Numbered from the stretch's first letter, positions 6,450 to 14,596 are shown. The stretch is 21,581 nucleotides of DNA from Cenarchaeum sp. SB0662_bin_33 (GCA_009840065.1 VXON01000060.1:1-21581), one strand, 5' to 3'. Numbers and translations: made by a program. The notes: generated from the sequence alone by a model not told the origin.

Positions 6450-6459
6450 TTTTTATTAA
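6450..6459 (+). promoter_or_regulatory. TATA box of the suf operon
   Basis: TTTTTATTAA is centred 25 bases before ATG 6479. This fixes the sufB start at 6479 rather than at the earlier in-frame ATG 6419. Confidence 0.6.
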
Positions 6460-6478
6460 GGTATTTAGTACCAAAATC

Positions 6479-7879
6479 ATGGCAACTGAGAACTTTGAGA
6501 TGGACTATTCAAAGTATGACTTTAAGGATTCCACAGAGATGTATGTGCACCTAAGCAAGAAGGGACTATCAAAGGATACCATAATTGGAATCAGTAAGAT
6601 GAAGGAGGAGCCACAATGGATGCTGGACTTTAGATTGAGATCATTTGAGATATTCATGAAGAAGCCCATGCCAAACTGGGGGGCAGACCTCTCAAGTATA
6701 GACTTTCAGAACATATACTACTATGCAAAGGCTGCCGAAAAGACAGAGAAGAGCTGGGACGAGGTGCCTGAGGATGTAAAGAACACGTTCGACAAGCTGG
6801 GCATACCAGAGGCCGAGAAGAAGTTTCTGGCCGGCGTGGGTGCACAGTACGAGTCCGAGGTAGTATATCACAACCTGCGCGAGGACCTAGAAAAACAGGG
6901 AGTTGTGTTTCTAGATACAGATACTGCCCTCAAAGAGAAGCCCGACATATTTAGAAAGTACTTTGGCAAGATAATTCCACCCGAAGACAACAAGTTTGCC
7001 GCCCTGAACAGTGCAGTATGGAGCGGTGGTTCTTTCATATACGTCCCCCCGGGCATCAAGGTAGATATGCCGCTACAGGCATACTTTAGAATTAATGCCG
7101 AAAACATTGGACAGTTCGAGAGGACTCTCATAATAGTTGATGAAGGCGCCGAGGTACATTACATAGAGGGCTGTACAGCACCAGTATACTCGTCTGAATC
7201 ACTGCATTCGGCAGTGGTGGAGCTGGTAGCCCTCAAGGATGCCCGCCTACGATACACTACAATACAGAACTGGAGCAATGATGTGTATAATCTGGTGACA
7301 AAGCGTGCATATGCCTATGATGGTGCTACTGTGGAATGGATTGATGGTAATATCGGTAGCAGAATAACCATGAAGTATCCGGGAGTATACATGCTAGGCG
7401 AGCGTGCCTATGGCGAGACATTATCCATAGCCTTTGCAGGCAAGGGACAGCACCAGGATACAGGAGCAAAGATGGTTCATTTATCACCAAACACCACCTC
7501 AAAGATAACATCAAAGTCGGTCAGTCGCCTAGATGGCCGCACGACATACAGAGGGCTCTTGAATGTGGCAAAGGGCGCCACAGGCGTAAAATCCACCGTC
7601 CGTTGTGATGCACTCCTGTTGGATGACACATCCAAGACCGACACCTACCCATACATGGAGATAAATGAGGAGGATGCCACCATTACGCATGAGGCCACCG
7701 TGGGCAAGATTGGCGATGAGCAGATATTTTACCTGATGACTAGGGGATTTAGTGAGGAGGATGCATTGTCACTCATAGTAAATGGATTCATGGAGCCGTT
7801 CACAAAAGAACTCCCTATGGAGTATGCAGTAGAGCTGAATCGCCTCATAAAGCTAGAGATGGACGACTCGGTGGGCTAG
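6479..7879 (+). CDS. sufB: Fe-S cluster assembly protein SufB
   Basis: SufB is the scaffold subunit of the SufBCD complex on which Fe-S clusters are built. The 466-residue product has the whole family profile: an N-terminal helical part (DSTEMYVHLSKKGLSK...EEPQWMLDFRLRSFE), the parallel beta-helix core (AALNSAVWSGGSFIYVPPG, GAEVHYIEGCTAP), and the C-terminal end KELPMEYAVELNRLIKLEMDDSVG. C232 in YIEGCTAP and C376 in RCDALLL correspond to cysteines conserved across SufB. It is the first gene of a six-gene plus-strand operon; sufD begins 6 bases later. The short earlier extension MGLAMPIFASIFIKVF is rejected because it includes the TATA box. Confidence 0.97.
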   Translation: MATENFEMDYSKYDFKDSTEMYVHLSKKGLSKDTIIGISKMKEEPQWMLDFRLRSFEIFMKKPMPNWGADLSSIDFQNIYYYAKAAEKTEKSWDEVPEDVKNTFDKLGIPEAEKKFLAGVGAQYESEVVYHNLREDLEKQGVVFLDTDTALKEKPDIFRKYFGKIIPPEDNKFAALNSAVWSGGSFIYVPPGIKVDMPLQAYFRINAENIGQFERTLIIVDEGAEVHYIEGCTAPVYSSESLHSAVVELVALKDARLRYTTIQNWSNDVYNLVTKRAYAYDGATVEWIDGNIGSRITMKYPGVYMLGERAYGETLSIAFAGKGQHQDTGAKMVHLSPNTTSKITSKSVSRLDGRTTYRGLLNVAKGATGVKSTVRCDALLLDDTSKTDTYPYMEINEEDATITHEATVGKIGDEQIFYLMTRGFSEEDALSLIVNGFMEPFTKELPMEYAVELNRLIKLEMDDSVG

Positions 7880-7885
7880 CCCTAT

Positions 7886-9277
7886 ATGACAAAATCGTTA
7901 TCACTGCTGGATTCACAACACATAAAGTCAATATCAGTACTATCAGACGAGCCCCAGTGGCTCCGGCAGTACCGTCAGGACTCTCTGGCAAAGTATGGCA
8001 GTATGCCGCTGGAGACATCGCCATTGTACAGCAAGTATACCAACGCAGCAAAGATGAACCCCCAAGATATATCCGTCTCAAACGATACAAGTAACAATGC
8101 ACCATCCATACTGACACAGCGTCTTGAGGACTTGAAGACAGAGTCGTATGCATTGCAGATAGGTACACAGGTACAGGTACACCTGACCAGGGAGGCATCA
8201 TCAGAGGGTGTTACTGTACTACCCATATCAAAGGCAGTATTAGACTATTCGAATATACTACAGCAGGCCCTAAAGTCATCATCCTCATCAGAGGATAGGT
8301 TCACTGCCCTGAATAATGCGGCCTTTAATACGGGGGTATTTGTGCATATACCAGACAATGCCACAATATCAGAGCCAATCCATCTTGTATCTACGCTTGC
8401 CGATGATGGTATATCGGTAATATCGCGAAATGTCGTATCGGTGGGAAAGAGTAGTAGCGCCAGAGTGGTACAGGAGCTGTACGGCGGAGGTACTAATCAG
8501 GCATATCTGGAATTGTTAAACTGTATGGTAGGAGAGGGTGCCAAAATAGACCTCACTACATTACAGATGATGAACCCTGAGTCATACAACTTTTCCACGC
8601 GAAGGACCGAGCTGGCTAGAGACTCCAAGACAAACTGGTATTTGGGGCTGTTTGGATCACAATTATCTAGGTATAGAATAGCATATCATTTGAACGGGGA
8701 GGGTGCCTCTGCCAATGACTCGGAAGTTATATTTGGAGACAGTTCTCAGTCATTCGACATCCAGGCAGACATGACGCACAACAGGCCATATACGGAGGGC
8801 CGCATTACCGAAAAATCAATTCTCCGGGACAAGTCCAACTCTCTATTCAAGGGCATGATAAGAATAAACCCGGATGCGGCAAAGTCAAGCTCATACCTGT
8901 CTGGAAGATCAATATTGCTGAGCCGTACTGCCAAGTCCGATGCCATACCCGGCCTCGAGATACTGACCAACGATGTAAAGGCCACCCACTCGGCATCCGT
9001 GGCACAGATAGACGAGGAGCAGATATTCTATCTGATGTCCAGATGCCTGAGCCGCGAGGGTGCAGAGAGGACTATTGTAGAGGGATTTCTAGAGCCATTA
9101 TCCCGTCGCATGTCCACGCAGATTCGCGCCTGGATTGCCCATCTCATAGAGTCAAAGTGGGAGGGTCGCGGCCTAGCCATAAACACCGACGAGGAGTTAA
9201 GAAAGTTTGTAGAGGTTGAAGAGACCCGATACAACGAGGATGCCGAAATAGAGCAGCACTACAAGTATAGGAGATGA
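7886..9277 (+). CDS. sufD: Fe-S cluster assembly protein SufD
   Basis: SufD pairs with SufB (and the ATPase SufC) and is needed for iron delivery to the scaffold. The 463-residue protein has the SufB/SufD fold: an N-terminal EPQWLRQYRQDSLAKYGSMP segment, ALNNAAFNTGVFVHIPDNATISEPIHL leading into the beta-helix, and the family C-terminus SDAIPGLEILTNDVKATHSASVAQIDEEQIFYLMSR. The His of KATHSAS is the one conserved in SufD proteins. The last about 40 residues (EELRKFVEVEETRYNEDAEIEQHYKYRR) are charged and form an extension beyond the core. It begins 6 bases after sufB and ends 6 bases before the Rieske gene, so it is cotranscribed. Confidence 0.95.
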   Translation: MTKSLSLLDSQHIKSISVLSDEPQWLRQYRQDSLAKYGSMPLETSPLYSKYTNAAKMNPQDISVSNDTSNNAPSILTQRLEDLKTESYALQIGTQVQVHLTREASSEGVTVLPISKAVLDYSNILQQALKSSSSSEDRFTALNNAAFNTGVFVHIPDNATISEPIHLVSTLADDGISVISRNVVSVGKSSSARVVQELYGGGTNQAYLELLNCMVGEGAKIDLTTLQMMNPESYNFSTRRTELARDSKTNWYLGLFGSQLSRYRIAYHLNGEGASANDSEVIFGDSSQSFDIQADMTHNRPYTEGRITEKSILRDKSNSLFKGMIRINPDAAKSSSYLSGRSILLSRTAKSDAIPGLEILTNDVKATHSASVAQIDEEQIFYLMSRCLSREGAERTIVEGFLEPLSRRMSTQIRAWIAHLIESKWEGRGLAINTDEELRKFVEVEETRYNEDAEIEQHYKYRR

Positions 9278-9283
9278 GATTGT

Positions 9284-9586
9284 ATGTGGACCAAAGTGTG
9301 TAGCGAGGATGACATAAAGGATAACAGTATTCTAGCAAAAGACATTGGAGACCGCCAGTTGATGATATGTCGCATATCAGATACGATAACAATTACAGAC
9401 CGCATATGCACGCACGAGTATGCGGATCTCAGTTGTGGCTTTGTATCGCCGGACGGTGTTCGTTGCCCCCTGCACCTGTCGGTCTTTGATGTAAATACGG
9501 GCGAATCCCTGAATCCGCCGGCCACAGAGCCGTTAACTGTATTCAATGTTAAAATAGAGTCAGGTGAGATATATGTGGAGGTATAA
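9284..9586 (+). CDS. Rieske-type [2Fe-2S] protein in the suf operon
   Basis: A 100-residue soluble single-domain Rieske protein. The cluster ligands are C42-x-H44 (CTHEYADLS) and C61-x2-H64 (CPLHLSVFD), the usual C-x-H...C-x2-H pattern for two-Cys, two-His ligation. There is no signal peptide or membrane anchor, so it resembles Rieske ferredoxins or NirD-like domains rather than cytochrome bc Rieske subunits. Its place between sufD and sufS, 6 bases after sufD and with its stop overlapping the sufS start by one base (TAATG), suggests it supplies electrons for cluster assembly or sulfur reduction; that role is inferred from context only. Confidence 0.93.
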   Translation: MWTKVCSEDDIKDNSILAKDIGDRQLMICRISDTITITDRICTHEYADLSCGFVSPDGVRCPLHLSVFDVNTGESLNPPATEPLTVFNVKIESGEIYVEV

Positions 9587-10824
9587 TGCAAGTCAGTCTT
9601 CTTAATATACGAAAGGACTTCCCCATACTGTCCAGAACAGTCCGGGGAGGCAAGCCATTGATATATCTAGACAATGCAGCAACAACGCAGAAGCCAAACC
9701 ATGTGGTGGATACCATCTCAGATTATTACAGGAACTATAATGCCAACACGCACAGGGCCATATACGCACTAGCTGAGGAGGCCACCGAAAAGTATGAATC
9801 CGTCAGGGACCGCGTCGCCAAATTTTTGAACATACAGGAGAGGTCACATATAATATTCGTGCGCGGCACAACTGAGGGAATAAACCTAGTGGCGTATGCG
9901 TGGGGCAGGCCAAACATTACAAAAGGGGATGTTATAGTAACTACAGAGTACGAGCATCACTCCAACATAGTTCCATGGCAGCTACTCTGCAAGGAGAAGG
10001 GCGCCACATTAAAGTACATACCCATAGATGAGCAGGGCCGTCTGATGCTAGACATACTTGACGGCTACATAGCAGAGGAGAATGTAAAGATGGTGACATT
10101 CAGCCTGATGTCCAACGTCTTGGGTACGATTACAAATGCACACGCAATAATGTCCAAATGTCGGAAGGTACAAATCCCCACGCTGATTGATGCCGCGCAG
10201 GCCGTGCCACACATGAGGGTTGATGTATCATCACTAGGATGTGACTTTTTTACATTCAGTGGTCACAAAATGATGGGCCCTACCGGAATTGGTGTTCTGT
10301 ATGCAACCCAGAGAATGTTAGACAAGATGAGTCCGTTCCACGGGGGCGGAGATATGATTCGCGAGGTTCACAAGCAGGAATCCACATGGAACGACCTGCC
10401 GCACAAATTCGAGGCGGGCACTCCAAACATAGCAGATGTAATAGGCCTTGGTGCCGCCGTGGACTATCTAGAACGCATAGGCATGGACAATATAAGGGCA
10501 CATGAGATGGAGTTGACATCATACGCGCTGAATCGCATGCGCCAAATACCCGGTATTACAATATACGGCCCTACAGATATAAAAGAGCGAGGAGGGGTGA
10601 TATCCTTTAACTTTGCGGATGTGCACCCCCATGATGTGGCCCACATAGTGGATGAGGAGGGTATAGCCATCAGGTCAGGGCACCACTGCGCCCAAGTACT
10701 GATGGAGGAGTTGGATGTGGCAGCCACATCCAGGGCCAGCTTCTACGTGTATAATACCAAGGAGGAGGTAGATGCACTGATTGACGCACTACAGAAGGTA
10801 GCAAGGGTGTTCAAACTTGAGTAG
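9586..10824 (+). CDS. sufS: cysteine desulfurase SufS (group II)
   Basis: This PLP enzyme takes sulfur from L-cysteine, forming alanine and a persulfide used for Fe-S clusters. The 412-residue protein is full length. K228 in TFSGHKMMGPTG is the PLP Schiff-base lysine, and C368 in AIRSGHHCAQ is the catalytic cysteine in the SGHHC context of the SufS/CsdA group. IYLDNAATTQKP at the N-terminus and the HHSNIVPWQ and LIDAAQAVPH motifs also fit. The start ATG 9586 overlaps the Rieske stop, and its end overlaps the sufU start by 8 bases, so both junctions are likely translationally coupled. SufU next door is the expected sulfur acceptor. Confidence 0.97.
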   Translation: MQVSLLNIRKDFPILSRTVRGGKPLIYLDNAATTQKPNHVVDTISDYYRNYNANTHRAIYALAEEATEKYESVRDRVAKFLNIQERSHIIFVRGTTEGINLVAYAWGRPNITKGDVIVTTEYEHHSNIVPWQLLCKEKGATLKYIPIDEQGRLMLDILDGYIAEENVKMVTFSLMSNVLGTITNAHAIMSKCRKVQIPTLIDAAQAVPHMRVDVSSLGCDFFTFSGHKMMGPTGIGVLYATQRMLDKMSPFHGGGDMIREVHKQESTWNDLPHKFEAGTPNIADVIGLGAAVDYLERIGMDNIRAHEMELTSYALNRMRQIPGITIYGPTDIKERGGVISFNFADVHPHDVAHIVDEEGIAIRSGHHCAQVLMEELDVAATSRASFYVYNTKEEVDALIDALQKVARVFKLE

Positions 10825-11251
10825 CCGGGACATATACCATGAGATGATTGTGGACTACTCGCGAAACCCCGTAAACTTTGGCAAGATGGAGAATCCGGAT
10901 GTCACATATCATGATGCCAACCCCCTCTGTGGTGACAGCATAGATATTGATCTAAAGATAGACAACTCGAAAGTATCGGATATCAAATTTCATGGCAAGG
11001 GCTGTGCCATATGCATGGCATGCTCATCGGTACTAACAGAGATTACAAAAGGCAAGAGCCTAGATGAGGCACGCAACATATCAAAGCATGATATTTTAGG
11101 TGAATTGGGGCTTGAACACCTTCAGGCCGTCAGGATAAAGTGCGCCCTGTTGTCATTGAAGACGTTAAAGTTTGCCCTGTACACTTATCTGGCCAAAGAG
11201 GATCAAAGCATAGCAGACTCGCTAAAAGAGGAAGCCGCTGCGCTGTACTAA
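10817..11251 (+). CDS. sufU: Fe-S assembly protein SufU (IscU-like), with extra cysteines
   Basis: SufU is a zinc-bound sulfurtransferase that accepts persulfide from SufS; IscU-type relatives act as scaffolds. The 144-residue product begins RDIYHEMIVDYSRNPVNFG and has the three conserved cysteine sites: C38 with D40 (LCGDSID), C63 (GKGC), and C109 (RIKCALL). Next to C63 the protein reads CAICMACSS, adding C66 and C69 where the family usually has Ser in C-x-I-S-M-A-S, so it has five cysteines near the site rather than three. The start is TTG 10817, inside the sufS end (8-base overlap); no better start is seen. Its stop overlaps the next gene's ATG by one base (TAATG). Confidence 0.93.
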   Translation: MSSRDIYHEMIVDYSRNPVNFGKMENPDVTYHDANPLCGDSIDIDLKIDNSKVSDIKFHGKGCAICMACSSVLTEITKGKSLDEARNISKHDILGELGLEHLQAVRIKCALLSLKTLKFALYTYLAKEDQSIADSLKEEAAALY

Positions 11252-11574
11252 TGGACATCTCACTTGCCATACGCCGTACAATATATAGCCACTTTAACCA
11301 AGTCGATACGATATTCACCAACGATCAAATTCTAGAGATAATGGTAAGGGACGGCATGGTTGAAGAGGCCCTCACAGTAGATGATGTGGAGGGCCACTTT
11401 CAAAGTTTGTGTAAGGATGGGGTAGTTAGAAATGTTGGGCAGAATTTCACTACAATGTATCTCAAGTTATTTGAGCCCCTGCAACCGGTACAGTGTGAAG
11501 AATGCGGACAGATTCCATTATACGTAGAAGAGCCGCGCAATTGCATAGTGTGTGGGGGTACGATTACACAATAG
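11251..11574 (+). CDS. winged-helix/zinc-ribbon-like small protein in the suf operon
   Basis: A 107-residue protein with a likely helix-turn-helix or winged-helix N-terminal half (ISLAIRRTIYSHF..., TNDQILEIM..., TVDDVEGHFQSLCKDGVVRNV) and a C-terminal zinc ribbon, C82-x2-C85 (CEEC) and C98-x2-C101 (CIVC). I do not recognise a named family. The start is ATG 11251, which overlaps the sufU stop; an in-frame ATG at 11140 would run through sufU and is rejected. As the last gene of the suf operon it could be a transcription regulator that senses metal or cluster status, or a zinc-ribbon adaptor. Both ideas rest on domain look and position. Confidence 0.85.
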   Translation: MDISLAIRRTIYSHFNQVDTIFTNDQILEIMVRDGMVEEALTVDDVEGHFQSLCKDGVVRNVGQNFTTMYLKLFEPLQPVQCEECGQIPLYVEEPRNCIVCGGTITQ

Positions 11575-11653
11575 AGTACCTCCCACAATAACGAATTATG
11601 TATATCCGCGATATAATTGCGTCTTCAATCATTTGAAGGATATGCAGAGAGGT

Positions 11654-11673
11654 GGTGACCTAAGGTGACGTAA
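11654..11673. repeat. tandem 10-bp repeat GGTGAC(C/G)TAA x2
   Basis: Two adjacent copies differing at one base. Ten-base spacing is about one helical turn, as for two protein sites on one DNA face. Confidence 0.55.
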
Positions 11674-11845
11674 TACTGCGAAAAAACCATATTATTGTAG
11701 GGCGTTCAGGCATTAAGTCAAAAACATACAAGTCGTGAGTGCAGTAACGCAGATAGTGAGAACCGAAATAGGAAGATGCTCAAGTGTATGGGGTGAGGCA
11801 TGTAACAAACGCCGATGGTAATGCGACAGTAAATATGATTCAGTG

Positions 11846-11932
11846 GGGAACAACAAGAGAGGTTCCCGCGGGAGTAGTCCTCAAAAGACACAGAGGGCCG
11901 GACCCGGAATCCACCTGTTTGTGCAGTTCCGG
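11846..11932. repeat. pair of GC-rich hairpins
   Basis: GGGAAC/GTTCCC with a 10-base loop, and CCGGAA/TTCCGG with a 17-base loop that itself can pair CTG with CAG. They are more GC-rich than other intergenic DNA here and may be parts of a structured RNA; strand not determinable. Confidence 0.4.
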
Positions 11933-12019
11933 ATATCAAACAGCGGCATGAGAATCAAATATGCAATCAAGTGTCATGAAGTATCCGAGAGGGTATGCAT
12001 GTGTTACGCGTTTGTCTCA

Positions 12020-12028
12020 TTTATATAA
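12020..12028 (+). promoter_or_regulatory. TATA box of the 422-aa gene
   Basis: TTTATATAA, the strongest TATA match in the window, starts 27 bases before ATG 12047; a leaderless transcript is likely. Confidence 0.6.
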
Positions 12029-12046
12029 GTCCACCACCCACAACAC

Positions 12047-13315
12047 ATGGTGCCTAGAGTGAACAGTTTTTCGGATTCTGAAAGGCCGTCACATATGTCT
12101 GACAAGTTTAGATACGAATTGATAAAGAAGTTAGGTCCACAAAGAGCGTTTGGCCTTGTGAAGAGCATGACTGATGATGAGGATTTACTCAGTCATGCAG
12201 TGAAGGTGCAACTCCCCGCTCACATAAGCACAAAGGATATCTTGGGAATGTATCCGGTTACCGTAGCCAGACAAATCGCAAATTGTTGGGGACTTGACCA
12301 AAGTGGTAAAAAAGACCAGATCATAGAGAATATCATAGTGAGTATGGTCGATGCCATACCGAATATAATAGACAAAATGTCTGCCAAGGAGCTCAAGGTA
12401 CTAGAGTATATCGCCGAGCACCGCAGCCTAAATATCAGAAAGGCGCGGCGCATGTTCAATACTTTGCTTGTCAAACCAGGACCTTTCTTCGATTCGTTTG
12501 ACGCATTTATGGCGGTCTACGTTCGTATGGGCATTCTCATAGTGGGGACCAGGAGACTCAAGGATACGGACCACTACATAGTCACCATGACGTCAGATGT
12601 GAAGCGCATAATGACCAAACATGCAGGATGGAATGTTGTGTCTGATGTCGCCCAAGATGGGCACAAGGAGACCAGCACAGGACGAACCGCCCAGCGGACG
12701 CGCAAACAAGAACGTAAACCCATAATTATGCCCTTGCCGCCTGAGCTTGCACTAAATCAAGGCCACAGTATATTCAAGAAAGACAGGATCGAAATAAAAC
12801 CCGGAGACATTTTTATTAACACATTTGAGGCCATGGCCGCATACGCCATTACAAAATACAAAAATGAGTTCATAGCACAAAGACTACACTGCCCCTACAA
12901 AGTCACAAACATGAGCATCGGATTCGCATACAAACAGCAGATGACATGGTTTCTTGCAAAATGGATAAATCCGGCAACAAGAACCACCATAGCAGAAGAG
13001 TTCATCAAGGAGTGTGTCGATGACAAGGAGACTGCCGATGAGATCATGCAGTTTACCCATCTCTTCTCGGACATATTTATGGTGATTGGACATGACGGCG
13101 ACGACATTGTGGCATATGGGACGCGTACAGATAGGACATACAAAATAGTGACCGCCTGTGGAAAGAGTGTTTATAAAATTGATTCCATATTTGAGGGTCT
13201 CATACACCCGTACGGAAAAAAGTACAGGACATGCGGCATATTTCTCAGTATTGCTCCCGGAAAGATAAAGAATGATCGTATTACTCCAAGGCATCTTAAA
13301 TATGGTATAGAGTAA
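12047..13315 (+). CDS. unrecognised 422-aa protein with possible SAP and winged-helix parts
   Basis: I do not recognise this family. Residues about 75-100 (ARQIANCWGLDQSGKKDQIIENII) look like a SAP-type DNA-binding hairpin (WGL..sG.K..li..i). Residues about 112-185 (AKELKVLEYIAEHRSLNIRKARRMFN ... YVRMGILIVGTRR...DHYIVT) look like a winged helix. A basic linker rich in Arg and Lys spans about 205-230. The C-terminal about 180 residues are mixed alpha/beta (FINTFEAMAAYAITKYKNEF, MTWFLAKWINP, IFMVIGHDGDDIVAYGTRTDRTYKI) with no catalytic motif I can name. There is no signal peptide or membrane segment. The strong TATA box fits ATG 12047; ATG 12095 is also in frame. Single-gene unit. DNA binding is inferred. 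Confidence 0.85.
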   Translation: MVPRVNSFSDSERPSHMSDKFRYELIKKLGPQRAFGLVKSMTDDEDLLSHAVKVQLPAHISTKDILGMYPVTVARQIANCWGLDQSGKKDQIIENIIVSMVDAIPNIIDKMSAKELKVLEYIAEHRSLNIRKARRMFNTLLVKPGPFFDSFDAFMAVYVRMGILIVGTRRLKDTDHYIVTMTSDVKRIMTKHAGWNVVSDVAQDGHKETSTGRTAQRTRKQERKPIIMPLPPELALNQGHSIFKKDRIEIKPGDIFINTFEAMAAYAITKYKNEFIAQRLHCPYKVTNMSIGFAYKQQMTWFLAKWINPATRTTIAEEFIKECVDDKETADEIMQFTHLFSDIFMVIGHDGDDIVAYGTRTDRTYKIVTACGKSVYKIDSIFEGLIHPYGKKYRTCGIFLSIAPGKIKNDRITPRHLKYGIE

Positions 13316-13656
13316 ACCCATTTTGTTATGTTTGCCAAAGTTATATAGTAATTTTAAATTCATCCATTATTTCGGAGAGAGTAATCAGAACCAGCCACAT
13401 TCATATCATATACTCGAAGATGTGATTGGTGATCATTTTACATGCATTATAGAAGTTTTGAGATAATCTGATCCTGTGGCCACAATGTCGTATTCCCATA
13501 TCACATGTCATACTCCTCTGGACTATCAGGCTTGGTTCTAAGAGTATGATTTGTAGTATTTTGTATATGGGACGCCCCCAAACAACTGTGATACGTTGCT
13601 GTTTTCAGGTAAAATTTGTATAATTTGAAAACCCCCTGTCTCATCAAGGATAACCC
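13316..13656. other. 341-bp convergent gap, non-coding
   Basis: Lies between the ends of two convergent genes. No supported ORF. It holds AT-rich tracts suited to transcription ends on both sides, and the nested inverted repeat at 13495-13571. Confidence 0.5.
13495..13571. repeat. nested inverted repeat (possible structured RNA)
   Basis: Outer arms CCCATAT (13495-13501) and ATATGGG (13565-13571) enclose inner arms TCATACTC (13508-13515) and GAGTATGA (13542-13549), all perfect. The two stems are coaxial with an internal loop of 6 and 15 bases and a 26-base terminal loop. Confidence 0.5.
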
Positions 13657-14595
13657 TTAGAATATCAAGCTGCTGAGTATGTATATGACATATCCGGCCA
13701 CTAGGACCATACCCACACGATAGTCTAGTTTTCCGGACTTTATAGATATGAAGAGTGCCATGCTGAATATGATCATTATAGCATAGTCTTGAAATATTAC
13801 CGGGGCCACATGTATGCCGGCAATGGTGGCCGACACACCCATGATCATCAATATGTTGTAGATGTTGCTCCCGATTATGTTGCCCACCCCAATATCTATC
13901 TGGCCCTTTCGGATTGCCAGTATCGATGTAATAAGCTCGGGCAGCGATGTCCCGATGGCGATGACAGTAACGCCTATGATCATTTCAGGTATGTTGAATG
14001 CTTCTGCGATGGCTACTGCGTTATCCACGGTCAGTATGGCCCCAACGTATAACAACCCCACACCAATACCCAACAGGCCAAAGGACCTTGCGTTAGAGTA
14101 TGCTGGTTTTGAGTCTTCCGTGTCGGTATTGGTATGTATGTTGCGACGGGACTGCCTGATTATATAGATGGTGAATCCACCCAGCATGGATATCAGTATA
14201 ATGCCATCAATCTGAGATATCTCACCGTCTATGGACATTACAACCAGCAAGACCGAAAAGCCCACCATTATGGGTATTTCGCGAAACAGTATCTTGCGGC
14301 TCATTGCCAGTGTCACCAGTAGCGTGGAGACACCTATCACCAGCCCTATATTGGCAATATTGCTCCCCACGATATTACCAAGAATTATATCCCCATGGTC
14401 TCCGGCAGCAGCAATGCTAGCAGCCAGTTCAGGGGTGGATGTACCGTATGCGACCACGGTCATGCCGACCACTAGGCTCGATATGCCCATGCGCCTAGCA
14501 ATACTCTCACCCCCGTTTACAAGACAGTTGCCACCATAACACAGCATTAGTATGCCCACCGCCGTGAGCGCCGCATTTATTAGTAAATCCATCAT
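13657..14595 (-). CDS. CaCA-family sodium/calcium-type exchanger
   Basis: A 312-residue membrane protein of the Ca2+:cation antiporter superfamily (YrbG/NCX_Mj-like), expected to export Ca2+ or a related cation against Na+ or H+. It has about ten hydrophobic segments in two inverted halves. Each half has its alpha-repeat: GTSTPEL (residues 51-57) followed by GNIVGSNIANIG, and GTSLPEL (215-221) followed by GNIIGSNIYNIL. The halves are joined by a charged cytoplasmic loop near 148-170. The start ATG 14595 is one base after the cofH stop, so it is the last gene of the cofG-cofH operon. Ion selectivity is not readable. Confidence 0.95.
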   Translation of the reverse strand: MMDLLINAALTAVGILMLCYGGNCLVNGGESIARRMGISSLVVGMTVVAYGTSTPELAASIAAAGDHGDIILGNIVGSNIANIGLVIGVSTLLVTLAMSRKILFREIPIMVGFSVLLVVMSIDGEISQIDGIILISMLGGFTIYIIRQSRRNIHTNTDTEDSKPAYSNARSFGLLGIGVGLLYVGAILTVDNAVAIAEAFNIPEMIIGVTVIAIGTSLPELITSILAIRKGQIDIGVGNIIGSNIYNILMIMGVSATIAGIHVAPVIFQDYAIMIIFSMALFISIKSGKLDYRVGMVLVAGYVIYILSSLIF

Positions 14596-14596
14596 G

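Larger units (their letters stand above)
11575..12046. other. 472-bp non-coding stretch with several hairpins
   Basis: No convincing ORF on either strand. It contains a CTTCAA/TTGAAG hairpin (11623-11638 area), a tandem 10-base repeat GGTGACCTAA-GGTGACGTAA (11654-11673), GGGAAC/GTTCCC (11846-11851 with 11862-11867) and CCGGAA/TTCCGG (11904-11909 with 11927-11932). I searched by eye for 5S, SRP and RNase P RNA core motifs and C/D boxes and found none. The downstream gene has its own TATA box at 12020, so this is not simply a long leader. Confidence 0.5.

Noticed and set aside
6419..6478. N-terminal extension of SufB (20 residues from ATG 6419)
   Set aside because: It overlaps the TATA box and is not part of the SufB family profile; ATG 6479 has the right promoter spacing.
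11140..11250. Upstream in-frame start for the zinc-ribbon protein
   Set aside because: It would lie wholly inside sufU in another frame; ATG 11251 overlapping the sufU stop is the normal operon arrangement.
11718..12028. ORFs of 61-73 codons on both strands in the non-coding stretch
   Set aside because: Low-complexity or Cys/Ser/Phe-rich products, no promoter spacing, and conflict with strong inverted repeats.
11575..12046. RNase P, SRP or 5S RNA
   Set aside because: Their universally conserved core motifs could not be found by eye on either strand; only generic hairpins are present.
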